Program-made: the position numbers and the translations under genes
Part shown: positions 14,346-24,993 of the stretch, piece by piece
Layout of the letters: the number at the start of each line of letters is the position of its first letter
How positions within the stretch are numbered: the first letter of the stretch is position 1
From: Paragonimus westermani
Taxonomy: Eukaryota > Platyhelminthes > Trematoda > Plagiorchiida > Troglotrematidae
Direction: 5' to 3'
Length of the DNA stretch: 64,000 bases
NCBI GenBank assembly: GCA_008508345.1
Contig: QNGE01000406.1
Span: forward strand, 167,985 to 231,984
The notes under the pieces: generated by a model
Told to the model about the DNA's origin: nothing
Databases searched by the model: none
The model's input: only the letters and a program-made list of their open reading frames with translations

Positions 14346-14605
14346 AGGTCACTCACGCAAGCAGAACGGAGCGGCAGTTATGCAATGGGGTCAACGAACA
14401 CATTCCTCTTTGGGTTCGCAGAACGTTCATGAATACTGCAATGTCATACTCAAGTCAGAATGTGACAAGCCACAAGGAAGAGACATCACTGACCGCCCGA
14501 CGTTTGTTGGCAAGTTGACCCCGAATGAACCTGGAGAAGGTCTTTCAGATAGGTTACGCACCGAAAAACCGAAGGGTTATTCGGCTGGCGGGGCCGGTAG
14601 CAGAT
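14346..14605. other. Gap between the PLE remnant and the SINE fold-back
   Basis: A 91-codon plus frame spans this gap but matches nothing I recognise. It may be the eroded 3' end of the PLE. Confidence 0.3.
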
Positions 14606-14815
14606 ACTGATGAGAAAGGGTTAATTTCAAATTGAACATCACTCATATTCCATCGCACTTGTCGCATTCCGGTGGAAATCCCAGTCGGCCCCTTTCGGAA
14701 ACAAGAGCTAGACCCCAGTTTCGCTCTCATGTCAGCGCCGAGACTAGAACTCCGATTTCGCTTTCATGGAACAACCGTTCTGACAACAGCGCCGTTAATC
14801 TCACAATATGCACGA
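14606..14815 (-). mobile_element. tRNA-derived SINE, left arm of fold-back 1
   Basis: Read on the minus strand, this copy runs from a tRNA-like head (region of GTGAGATTAACGGCGCTG, 14,785-14,815) through an eroded B box to the shared tail CGAAAGGGGCCGACTGGG and a GTTCAATTTGAAATTAACC end. The ribozyme module (14,705-14,738) has lost the 5' side of helix II and part of the core. It faces away from the second copy at 15,028-15,220. Confidence 0.75.
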
Positions 14816-15027
14816 GTGACTTACCATACGTGGATTCATTGGCAATTTCAAACATTGCTCAACAAGTTAATGATTTCTGTGATTTCACCTCGAAGAAAAA
14901 TCCTAGTCGAGGGGTCGTCTACTGGAGTTAACAGGACGGTCGTTGTGTCTCCTATCGAGGCGGTCGGGCAATCAGAACATTAATCATAAGCGAATGTCAC
15001 TGAGCGTTCACATCTAATCATTCATTT
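14816..15027. other. Spacer between SINE arms, fold-back 1
   Basis: The spacer contains ACTGGAGTTAACAGGACGGT (14,920-14,939), then TCGGGCAATCAGAACATTA, and GAGCGTTCACATCTAATCAT before the right arm. Similar segments lie between the arms at 47.4 kb and 61.65 kb. Confidence 0.6.
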
Positions 15028-15220
15028 GTGCCCAACGTGAGGTCAGTTGAGCCGTAGCCAAAATGGTCGCCTAATAAAATCGAGGTCCGAGTTTTAGTCT
15101 CGGCCCTGACAAGAATATGTACTACTGACGAGCCCTAATGAGAGCGAAACTGTGGTCTAGTTCTTATTTTCGAAAGGGGCCGACCGGGATTTCCACCGAG
15201 ATGCGACAGGTGAGATCGGT
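15028..15220 (+). mobile_element. tRNA-derived SINE, right arm of fold-back 1
   Basis: The order is the GTGAGGTCAGTTGAGCCG head (A-box region), a B-box region GAGTTTTAGTCTCGG (about 15,089), the hammerhead module (15,119-15,163), and the tail TTTTCGAAAGGGGCCGACCG ending near 15,220. It shares this order with copies at 47.2, 47.5 and 61.8 kb. Confidence 0.78.
15119..15163 (+). ncRNA. Hammerhead ribozyme, conserved core intact
   Basis: This is a type I minimal hammerhead of 45 nt. Helix I is 15,119-15,124 paired with 15,158-15,163 (one T·T mismatch, four perfect pairs next to the core). The core CTGACGA at 15,125-15,131 fits CUGANGA. Helix II is GCCCT/AGAGC (15,132-15,136 with 15,141-15,145, one C·A mismatch) with an AATG loop. 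GAA at 15,146-15,148 is followed by a two-pair helix III (A15,149-T15,156 and C15,150-G15,155) closing a TGTG loop. The scissile C is 15,157, giving a GUC cleavage triplet. Short-helix-III hammerheads in tRNA-derived repeats are established in schistosome Smα elements. Self-cleavage of this copy is inferred. Confidence 0.8.
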
Positions 15221-15984
15221 ATATGAAAGAACATAATCAGTTCTATCACGCCCTGTTTCAAAATGCCTTCAGTTCTGACAGGCTGGTGGTGTTGGTATTT
15301 GAGAGACATTTATTGAATCAGGTGAAACAAAACATCTAACATTTCTCTAGATTGTTGGCTCGAATAGATCAATACGAAAAATATTTAACAGATTTAAGAT
15401 TGTAATGAACAACATGTATAAACCTGTATCTAATTCTTTCCAGTTCAGCACCTTGACAGTTCCTTAAACTCTTGGGTAACAGTTCTGTTGGCACACAATC
15501 CTCCCGATATCATTGTGACGATGACTGCCATGAAAGTACATTGCAGTTCATAGGAATGTCAAAGAGCTTTTGTCGTAAATTCTGATACAGGCTCTGCGGC
15601 GAACCCTGTCCCTGAAAGAGCAGGGCGACTAATTACAGAGAACCGAAAATGTTAGCCTTCGGCACCGGTCACAAAAATCGATCAATTGCGGGAAGGTTTT
15701 GTGCAGCTGGCCAATAACTTTCGTTTCAGTAACACAAAAACTATACACTGGAGTGCTTCCAGTTTATCACGATTATAAGTGTTAAGAAATGTGAGTAGTC
15801 AGGCTTGTGAAATACGGGAAGTCCGGCCATAAGAACAAAAGTTAGCGAACCCAGGTTTTCCATAGTTTCTGTTCAGAACGGCACACCTATATAAAGGTGT
15901 AATAGAGTTAGATGAAGATAACGATGGGACTTGTGATAGAGTAACAGGGTCCTTGATCCATCAGTTAGCAATGATCTGATTGTT
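15221..15984. other. No recognisable gene
   Basis: Nothing convincing was seen on either strand between the SINE and the inverted PLE pair. Confidence 0.35.
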
Positions 15985-16577
15985 ACACTAAGTCACGCTG
16001 GTCTAATGATTAAAACGTGCAGGTTAATCATCGATCCGGTGGACTGAAGACTAGGATAGACAGAACGCCCGAATGAACTGCTTTTGACGAACTGGTATTG
16101 GATAAAGCAACCTGATTCCTAAAGCCTCAGAGGTTTGTTAACCTTTCATTTGGATGAACTTGTTAGAAGGCTTTATCGGTGTTCACCTGGTGCTCACTTT
16201 CAGCCAGATGAGAATGACAATGTTGTTGACCGATGGTGTTTCAGCGCGCCTCACCTGCGTTGGGCGGCATCCCTGTATTCGTTTTGAAAGCCGTCTTATT
16301 AATGCACCACTGTAACTGGCTCCACAAGAATGACTGAGAGAGTAGATACACGTAAACGAGGTCTGAACATTCAGCCTGTCCTTATTATCACACCGAAGAA
16401 CTGGGGAGAAGGTGAATAGGATACGGCGTAGGTCCTGCTGATTGTCTGGTTGAGCCTATTTGTCAGCCATTCGACGGCGTTGTCTATCTTGAGGATAGGT
16501 CGAATAAACACGGGCCCCTTTCTCCTACCATGCACCTCTGGTTTTGGTGACCGTCTGATAATGTTTTTAGTGTTCAC
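15985..16577 (-). pseudogene. Penelope-like element 3' fragment with GIY-YIG remnant, copy C
   Basis: Minus-strand translation starts with GPVFIRPILKIDNAVEWL and NRLNQTISRTYAVS (about 16,510-16,420), which fits the PLE block between RT and endonuclease. It continues in a shifted frame with CGASYSGALIRRLSKRIQG (about 16,330-16,270). That is a recognisable PLE GIY-YIG endonuclease core (normally CSCG.SYIGRT.R.L..RI), followed by the C-terminal RQKQFIRAFCLS block (about 16,090-16,050). Stops interrupt it, so it is not functional. Its 3' 172 bp are inverted relative to copy D. Confidence 0.7.
15991..16162 (-). repeat. Left arm of inverted repeat (PLE 3' end)
   Basis: Its reverse complement matches 16,971-17,142 at roughly nine positions in ten by eye, with no gaps needed. 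The shared segment includes GGTGGACTGAAGACTA and CTGCTTTTGACGAACTGGTA. Confidence 0.88.
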
Positions 16578-16812
16578 TAAATTGGGGTAGAGGTTATCTT
16601 AGGATACATTCTTTACGAATGTGAGATTGTTGTCTAGCATGCCAGTCAGACAAATTTTTATAAACCCTGAGGGCCACACGACACACGAGACTACTGTTTT
16701 TCTCTTGAAGGCATAAACTGGTGAAAATGGTGAATACTGCGTTAAACAGTGTCTTCGATTCTTTGGCGTAAACATAGTAGACAGGCGGGCATGACTGAAC
16801 GCGTCGATTACT

Positions 16813-17145
16813 ATGTACTTAGTAGTATCGGTACGAGTGATAATGGAATACGTAAATCATTTATCGACGATAGTGACCAAGTTGGCTGGAAGTAGATTGA
16901 AACCCGCTGCGTTGAGGTTTGCTGGTGAACATATCGGTTGCGCAGTCTTTCGCGTGCAAAGTAACCCGTCAAAGATCATCCAAATGAAAGGTTGACAAAC
17001 TTCTGAAGCTTTAGGAATCAAGCTGCTTTATCCAGTACCAGTTCGTCAAAAGCAGTTCATTCAGGCGTTCTGTCTATCTTAGTCTTCAGTCCACCAGATC
17101 GATGACTAACCAGCACATTTTAATCATTAGATCAGCGTGACGTAG
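16813..17145 (+). pseudogene. Penelope-like element 3' fragment, copy D
   Basis: A 60-codon plus frame (16,813-16,995) ends with FRVQSNPSKIIQMKG, which lines up with the late GIY-YIG region of copy C (NKFIQMKG). After a stop it continues TSEALGIKLLYPVPV and RQKQFIQAFCLS, the PLE C-terminal block. Copies C and D point away from each other, with their 3' ends outward. Confidence 0.6.
16971..17142 (+). repeat. Right arm of inverted repeat (PLE 3' end)
   Basis: This is the partner of 15,991-16,162. By eye about 16 differences in 172 positions separate the arms, mostly transitions, so they are diverged copies of one sequence. Confidence 0.88.
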
Positions 17146-20100
17146 TAGAACAATCAAGTCGTCTTTATAAGTGTACCTGTTTGAACACGAATTACGGAAA
17201 ACGTATGTTCGCCGATATTTATCTGACCTCAGGATTTCGACCATTAGAATTGTGGACGTTTTCCAAAATTTGTTTTAAAGTTAGTTACCTAAAAATCAAA
17301 CTGAAAGTTCTATGACATCGATGATTTTGAATTTACAACATATCTGCTCGACATTTCTGCGAAACTAGTAAATTCATGGGTGAACTGCCGTAGTCACTTG
17401 ATTAATTTAAAGACTCCTCTTAATGACTCTGGAACTTACTGAAATGCATTTTTCCACAACTTTAGATCAGTGACAGGAATACTTTTAATACGGTAACTGG
17501 AGTACCATCGCAGATTAATACTGCAAGCGCTTACTCTTCTTTAGAATGGTTACTACATTTTTTTATACAAAAAACTGCCAATTTGTTTCCTACCATTTGT
17601 AATTGCAAAGTTGCTAGTGACCCATTCAATCGACGTGTTCATTTGCGAACGCCACTGAAGATGAAGATATCACTACTTTGCGTTCTGTGCTATCAGGCAT
17701 GTTGAGTGATGAATAAATGAGTGCAGTTGAACTACAGTGTAGTTAGACAAGTAATTTTTAGTCAAAAAAATGAGGTACAGTGTCAACTGACAATAAACTG
17801 TGCATGATCAATGCTCATTCACTTTACTGCTCTTTTTGAGTGACCAGTGGCATCTGCATTCAAATAGCAAAGACAATTTTGATCTAATTAGGCAATACTG
17901 GTACGAAAACAAGTGGTCCACTACAAAGGTGAGGTTGCTCCGTTTTCGCTACAAAGCATTTTTGCTGTGTATGTACTTGTTTGCAAAGAAGAACCACCTG
18001 ATGGTGTTATCAAAGTTTGCTTGGTCTGTTTATCGTGTGGAAGCAATTGTGAATAGATCGCACCACGAAAGATGTTTAACTGTATCAAACAAGTTTGATT
18101 GTATTAGGGAAAATCTGTAAGGTTTCTATAGTTCAAAGAGGCGTGGTCATAAACTTACAGTCCACGGCGATTGCTGTTTGTAGTTCGTTGTCCAAGATTT
18201 TGCTCATCAAAAAAGACGTACATTTTCGAAATTCGTTCACATCACACTCTTAATGAGGATCCCTACACAACTGCCTGTGACGACCGCTATAAAACATACC
18301 ACAAGAAGATTGTTCATTCACAGCTCTTCTTCTCTAGTGTTCTCGAGACCTAGACTTCCAGTGTGCTGTCATGCCTTAGATCCTATAGCGACACTGATGA
18401 TTGTGAAAAACTCAAAGAGTAGATGGTCATACCGAACACAATTCCATATGTCAATGTTGCACCGTCCGACAAACCGCAATGCGTCCATCTGAAGATTTTA
18501 AAAAATTTGACATCAAATCTCTTGCACTTGGTTGCACAGGATAAGAGAGATTCACTGCAGAGATCGAGAAAGTTTATCATTGCTCACGAATGAGCCCCAC
18601 TTTGATCAAACGATGTCTCAACTGGAAAGGCGAATTTTGGGATAAAATGACTTCTGTCCACAAAATCATAATGCTTTAGAATTTAAAACACTAATAGAAG
18701 TGTATCCCTTCAACTTGTGAGAAACTCGTCGGCTAACAAGCAAGATGATTAAAAGAGCTCATAGAGTGAAATGAGTGTCACGTTTTCCAGATTACTCAAC
18801 AGACGGCTGTTTCTAGGTGGAAAGAAATTCAACTTTGATAGCTGGGAGCACAGCGACCCACCTTGTAAGCATCTTATTAACAGCGGTATCAGAGCAACAC
18901 AAAATTCCGATTGACCTTAACCAGCGAACTGACCACTTTGAATTGAATTCAACTTGCATCTGTTTGTTACTGTTACAACTTGAACAATGATCAAAGGTCG
19001 CAACGGTTTCCTTATTATAACATCGTGTGATGCTGTGTATTTCAGCTCAACTGCACAAGACTACAAGGTGCCATTCAGACTATTTCGGTGAAACTGAAGA
19101 CCTTGCAACCGATTTGCTTTCTTGATGCGTTTCTGAGGTGTCACCTTACATTCGAGTTCGAAATCGATTCACGATATTGTGGTGATTATTGATAGTGTTA
19201 AGGATCAGCGGAAAACCAGGACGAATAAAGTGAACTTACGTCCTTCAATCAGTTGCCTGCCGAAACCACGTCAAATTTAAATACCAAAGGCCCGTAGGAA
19301 AATGAAAGTAGTTTCAGCGGTTTGCTTCCAACACTCATTTGCGTTAGCGGCGGGATACACTGGACTAGAGAATTTTGTTTTGGAGTTAATGAGATTAGAT
19401 TTTAGCGTATTTAAGGTAAAAGATTTTCAGCGAACCTGACTGATGTATTAAAGCGGACCGGTCTTACCGTCGACTGACTGAAGTAAGAACATGGTGCGTA
19501 TGCATATGAATTAACTGAAAAACAACGCTTTTACCTTGTAGAATCTGTTAACTGCAACAAAGCTTTAAGTGGTTTGCTCAAATATTTAACGCCCTAAAAA
19601 TTAAGCTTCGTAGTCGGAGTGTTCAACCAATTTTTCCTTCTTGCATAAAATACGTATACATCCATAAATGAACATCATGATGTGACCATGAGGGGAAATT
19701 CGTAACTTTCGTACTCGAACACGCCTCGCAAATAATGTACTTCGAACACAGGTGTTGAACTCGAATTTCATTGTTGATAGCGCTCATCAGTAATATACAT
19801 CTTACTCTGGATCGAGATTTAAATTTACGTGTCAACGTTTGTGAGCAAATCACGTTAGGTGACTCGTTGATCTTATACTGAGCGTCATCGAGCAATCGAA
19901 ACTTTTCAAGCCATAAAATTTCCGTGAGTAATGCTTAACCTGTCAACGGGTGTCAGAAGAGTCGCGGTAAATGTCTTAAAATTTCCAAGCTGAGTACTCA
20001 AAACGTCTGTTAGAATATCTCGGTTGACATGAAATCCAACTGATGTTCAATCGGAAGTTCACCACAAAGTGATGAGAAGGGCTTGTATTCTGTGTCTTAT

Positions 20101-23067
20101 TTTCAAGCTGATGACAATACAGTGCGTAATCGAATAGCTCGCTAGCAAGTAGTTGGGGAATTGGGTTCGTATGAACTCAATATTGTCCCATCTGATTGCC
20201 GTATTCTGGCATATTCTCTGAAAAAGCTTCAATAATTTGCTTGTTTCCAGAAAAATTCGGCGAGAATATCTCTCTGAGTACCGAAGCTGTTGCCATACGT
20301 GAATGACTTAACTACTGCACAGAGTGGCACGAAAATAGATTAACATAGGTAGTGCGAATTGTGTGGTTGCTAACAGACAGTCACCATTCAAAACTGTAAG
20401 ACTACTTGATCGGAGGCCATGAGTTGTTTAAAAGCTACACGAAATTCGTCTAAGTTTATAGCTCAGGCTAGTAAGATCTGACACTGATTTCTCCGGAAGC
20501 TGTCAACAGTGGGAGTCTTGCCATAATTTGACCGACTTCTAAGTTTTTGATAGATAGTCTGAAAACCACCTTTCATTCGGTTGTAGTTTTTGGTGATGGT
20601 CAACTGCGTGACACCGCCGTTGAAGTCAAATTCGCTCAAAACTTTGTTCAGACATGCGGAATAATGCCCACGTTTTCTATCAGACAATCGTCACTTGATC
20701 TGACAAGCATTTAACATTCAGTACCGATAAGCAAATAAGTACGCACATCATTTTGTCGCTGCGCATGAAGCGACTAAATGAATCTAAAGACATAAGAAAC
20801 TGGCTCAAAGTTATCAATAATTTTAAGTTCTTGTTTTGTTAAATCCGAATTCTAACGTTATACGGTAGTTGATGAGAAGGGTGCTGAAGATCTGTGCTAC
20901 GAACTCTTCCACTAGTGGGGACGTACTTCAACCGAGAATTTTATAATACTGAACTGAAACCCAAGCCACCGTTTCTGAATGTCAAGCACTGAAAAAATGC
21001 TCTTTAGGCTACTTTGTGGCACTTGTTACTTCAGTAGACATCTTAAAGAAAGCTAAACCGGCTCCCAAGCAATCATTAATAACAGAATCGTGTCAAATTA
21101 ATGGACTCTCAAGAAAGCGTTTTTCACTTCTGCAGCCTAGACTATAATCAGAGAATGCAGCTACCAACTTTCGCTGAAAAAGAAAAGCACCTACTGACAC
21201 AGATCTTTGTCACCTCAGACTTCGTATGGCACGAGGTCGAACTGAAGTATCGTGTTTTACGTTCATCTAAATTCCCTGAACTAGTGAAGTAACACGTCAT
21301 AATACTGCAGACCATGTACAAATTATTCTGATGTCAAGTGCAGCACGCAGCAAAGCACAACAATGATTGCGATTCCCAACTCTGAAGATCGGCTTTAACT
21401 CGGTCTTAGACAAACAAAAATTTTAATCCCTAGCAAGTTTGGATCGATTAAAAACTCCTGCAATATTTGCACAGTTTGGAGTGGTAGAGAAGTTTCTGGA
21501 ATTGCAATAACCCTTCAGAACACCTCAGTATCGTGTTAATAGTTGTTAGGTGTTGCACCTTTAGTTTCGACTGAACCCTTTCCACGTTTCTTAAACGAAA
21601 GCCTCATGCATATATACGTGAATATAAGGAGACAATTGCTTAACCGAAGTGTTATCTTCAGGACGGGTCATTATTCGTCACTGTTAATTGGGAACACAGC
21701 TTACAAGGAATTCCAACACATGCTAATTGTATAGTAGGTTAATTCCTTTTCATTTTCATGTAACTGCAGTAACGTTGAGCAAAGCTAGTAGATTATGGAA
21801 TAGATGCTCGTACAGAATATCCACACTTTCCAGGATTTACACTTCTGCTGTGGGTGTTGTGCATTCTGTGGAGGTGTCAGAGGTCAGTTGTTGAGGGTTA
21901 TTAGGCCAGTTAATCCTCATTGCTGATTCTGTCAAACAGCTGATTGGGCAAGCAGGACACCCTCGGTATTTGTGTAGTAAGTTATCTCCAAAGCCTGGTC
22001 AAATGTATTGCATATGATAAATCTATTTAAAGTCTTTCTAGTCGATATGAACTGAAAATCACCGATAGCTCTTCAAGTTTTTTTTAATTCAAAAAGATAT
22101 TTCAGTAAGCCCCTTCTTCTCCACTCTTCTTTGATCACAGAGGAATCTAAGTGCTTCTCACGTACAGTTGCTCCGTAAAATAGTTCCGTTTCCATGGCCC
22201 ATTTTCAGCATCCACGTAGCTGCAAACGAGCTATAAATTAAGACCTCTAACTAAAGACTTAATTAGCTATCTTACTGACCAGAAACCTAATGCAGCGTAC
22301 ACTACTGATAAGGTTTACAGTGACTTCATATCAGTGACATTTCCTATAATCTCAACAATGAATGTATTAGTTAATAAAATGAGACAAATTTTTGATGACT
22401 ATATCTTAAATTTTTTGATGGCCACGCTTTCTATACACACTTGATTCTTCGAGAATGTTCGCCTCTCCGTTGACTAATTCTACCATAGAGGTTTGGGCTC
22501 AAATACTCAGTCGGCATCAAGCAAAAACAGACTGTTGTCAAAACATTTGGCTGGCGTATCTTAATTTAATCAGTATAAGGAATCCATATCGTCACCAAGT
22601 TCGTTTTCAATGAACCAAGCAGTGGAGCAATCCCCCACTGAGTCGAATTTTCGGTGAATTTAGTTCCGGCAACCGAAGATGAGCAGGAAGTGTAACATGA
22701 ACACCAAGCGGCTTCTTTCGCTCACCCTAGCCGACTTCCGGATATTGGGTTACTAGAGCAAAACCATTCAAAATAGTTCAGTTGACCAACGATCGACCAT
22801 TTCATCAGTTCATTCCTTTGGTTCCTTCATGTCAACAATGGGAAGTGGTCGTCAATCTTAAACTGTGGTTACAAACAATCTGTCACACCGTCTTTATATG
22901 TGGCCGTTCAGTCTTCCATCATTAACCTAGTTTGGCTTTACTCTATAGAGGTGAACACATAGGTACCTATTCGATGAAATGCGACAAAATAAGCCAGACC
23001 ATAAATCGTGCAGTTTGTCGCTTTTGCCTTCTATCTCCGAACTGCTAATAAGTTAAGCCAAGTCAAA
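17146..23067. other. Long stretch without recognisable genes
   Basis: Several frames of 60-106 codons are open (for example 17,800-18,120 on plus and 19,623-19,895 on minus). None shows a family motif, a plausible start context and splice sites together. No SINE arm or PLE block was recognised. Confidence 0.35.
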
Positions 23068-23132
23068 GAGTTTAAAACACTGAGTTCCCTTGATCTAGTT
23101 CACCAATAGCGTTAGAAGACGTACATTGTGAG
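23068..23132 (-). repeat. Downstream PLE direct repeat (pLTR)
   Basis: The plus strand shares TTTAAAACA, then AGTTCACCAATAGCG and AGAAGAC.TACAT with 29,722-29,789 in the same order and orientation. Just beyond it (higher coordinates, minus strand) is a CTGAAGACAGTGAACGAAATG tail typical of PLE 3' ends. Confidence 0.7.
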
Positions 23133-23251
23133 ATGTTAACATTTCGTTCACTGTCTTCAGTCACGTAAAACATCAGAATATATAGGACATGCGGTTAGCA
23201 ACACAATGAAAAATCATTCAACGATTAGGTTTACATGAACAAAGACTGTCG

Positions 23252-24820
23252 TCAGTTCCAGGGCAGACAAATTGCGGAAGTCAACAGTTTATGCGCACAC
23301 AAAGCCTGACGGTGAGTATTGATCAACATCGCCTCGGAGAAAACGAGCGGTTTGGGGTTCTTAATACGTAACAGAACATGAAACGAGTTTTCCGGGTCAA
23401 CAACGTGACCTCTTTTCATGATGTGGTTTGTGAGGGATGAGGTCGGATTTCGTCTCAGTCGTTCTGTTGCCAATGTCCGTTACGTCATAGCGTGTATCAA
23501 CCATTCTTTGTCGTGAGCATCGATTTATTCTGCCGATATAGATGTCAACGCAACTGCAAGTGAACTCATAAATTACATGTGGGACAGAACATTTCGTTAG
23601 GTCACGACTACGAATAAGCTGAGTGACACTCCTAGTTGTGAGTAGCAATCGCAATTCAGCCACAGGGATGTGCGAGTTACAGCAGACTGTAATTTTTGAC
23701 TTACGTCGATTGTGACATGATTGCCTTTGAAGGGTAGGTTCAAAAAGACCTGCCTCTTGGGAACCGTACTCACGACAGTCTTTGTCAGTCTCTTCTGGCT
23801 GTGAACATCGATGGACTTCTCAGTGTATCGGTTTTCGAGCAGTACCTTTCTTAATTTCGCCTCTTCTCCTTGTAAACAGTCATCGGTGCATATCTCCCGG
23901 GCTCTATAAAACAAGGTTCGTACCAAGCCTCTTTTGTAAGTAATGGGCGCAAAAGAACAGAACTGCAAATACTGACCGCTCCAAGTGGCTTTGCGGTGCA
24001 TTCAGCTTTGCAATGAGCCATCCTGCCGTCTGGTAAATGAAATGTCTAGAAAAGATAATCTGTTGTTTGTTTCCTCCTCATGAGAAACAGAAAGATTAGG
24101 ATGAACGAAATTGAAGTGGTTTAGAAGTGAAGCAGAGTGAATATTAATAGTAAAAATCAAAATATCATCTACACATCGCCTATAGAGGCTGGTACCATCT
24201 ATAGCATCAGATAGTTTCAATTCAATCATTCCTAAAAGTATATCTGCAAGTGTAGGGCCTAATAAGCTACCCATTGCTACACCATCAACTTCCTTATAGA
24301 CAATCGAAACGGATATTCTCTGTACATAAAAGTATAAGTTCCTTAAGTTAATCAACTGGGGGACAAAAAGGCAAATTTTGATAGGAAATGAAATCGCATA
24401 AAAAGTCAACTGTCTCACGGAGAGGGACGTTAGTAAATAATGAGTCCATGTCGATAGAATACATCTTATGTGAACTCACTGATACGTTCTGTAAAGTTTG
24501 TACCAGATCGAAGGAATCTTCCACACAGTGAAGAGTAAATATCTGATGGATCGTGGTACGGTGAGTTGTCCATGCAGAAGATTGGCCTTAACGAGACACC
24601 ACATTTGTGTTTTTGGAGCACCTCTAAACTCTGCTGTGCGGGTTCCGGTTGGCTTCATCTGTCTGCATTGAAGTTCCAAGATATACCCATGTAGTAGTAA
24701 GATTTGGAGCTTTCTTGATATTTGTTTCTCTACCACAATGTTGTTATCAGCAGTACTGTCCGTGTGAAGTTTTCTTCCGTCCATTAGAATACCTTTCATT
24801 TTTGACTCATAATCAACCTT
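23252..24820 (-). pseudogene. PLE copy A, RT core to GIY-YIG endonuclease (3' part)
   Basis: Five overlapping minus-strand frames cover the RT and endonuclease in order. Frame 24,868-24,476 gives VDYESKMKGIL and MKPTGTR (the block before the fingers/palm GLPK motif). Frame 24,418-24,002 gives VDGVAMGSLLGPTLADI and YRRCVDDILI, the catalytic YxDD box with Cys in place of Tyr. It ends at FLDISFTRRQDGSL. Frame 24,001-23,597 gives TWSGQYLQFCSFAPI, KRGLVRTLFYRAREIC and FLNLPFKGN. Frame 23,663-23,397 gives YEFTCSCVDIYIGRINR (GIY-YIG core). Frame 23,473-23,252 gives the HIMKRGHVVDPENSF and LVFSEAMLI end. Frameshifts lie near 24,450, 24,000, 23,650 and 23,440. The first 16 codons of the first frame come from the LTR, not the PLE. 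Confidence 0.88.
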
Positions 24821-24825
24821 GTTCA
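24821..24825. repeat. Target-site duplication GTTCA (left)
   Basis: GTTCA abuts the left LTR (which starts TGTAGAAG) and is repeated exactly at 28,967-28,971 next to the right LTR. Five bases is the usual duplication made by Ty3/Gypsy integrases. Both copies lie in PLE sequence. Confidence 0.93.
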
Positions 24826-24993
24826 TGTAGAAGAAGTCAGGTGGTGATATCAAGAACGGTGTATTCACTACACGACAGATTGAATCCCAATAATGTCTTA
24901 ATGCGAATCAATATATATGAGACAAAACTAACTTCCTTGACTTTGATTGGCTTGCGTCCTGTCACTCGTTCTTATTGGTTGGCACCGTCCACA
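24826..24993 (-). repeat. 3' LTR
   Basis: 168 bp, reading TGTGGACGG...TTCTTCTACA on the minus strand. A TATATAT stretch (24,911-24,917) and upstream CCAAT boxes suggest the U3 promoter. The last seven codons and TAA of pol lie inside this LTR. Confidence 0.95.

Noticed and set aside
15985..17145. DNA transposon with long terminal inverted repeats
   Set aside because: The inverted arms encode the C-terminal part of a PLE GIY-YIG domain, so they are two divergent PLE fragments. No transposase was found between them.
17800..18120. 106-codon plus-strand frame
   Set aside because: Composition is unremarkable and nothing matches a known family; no supporting signals.
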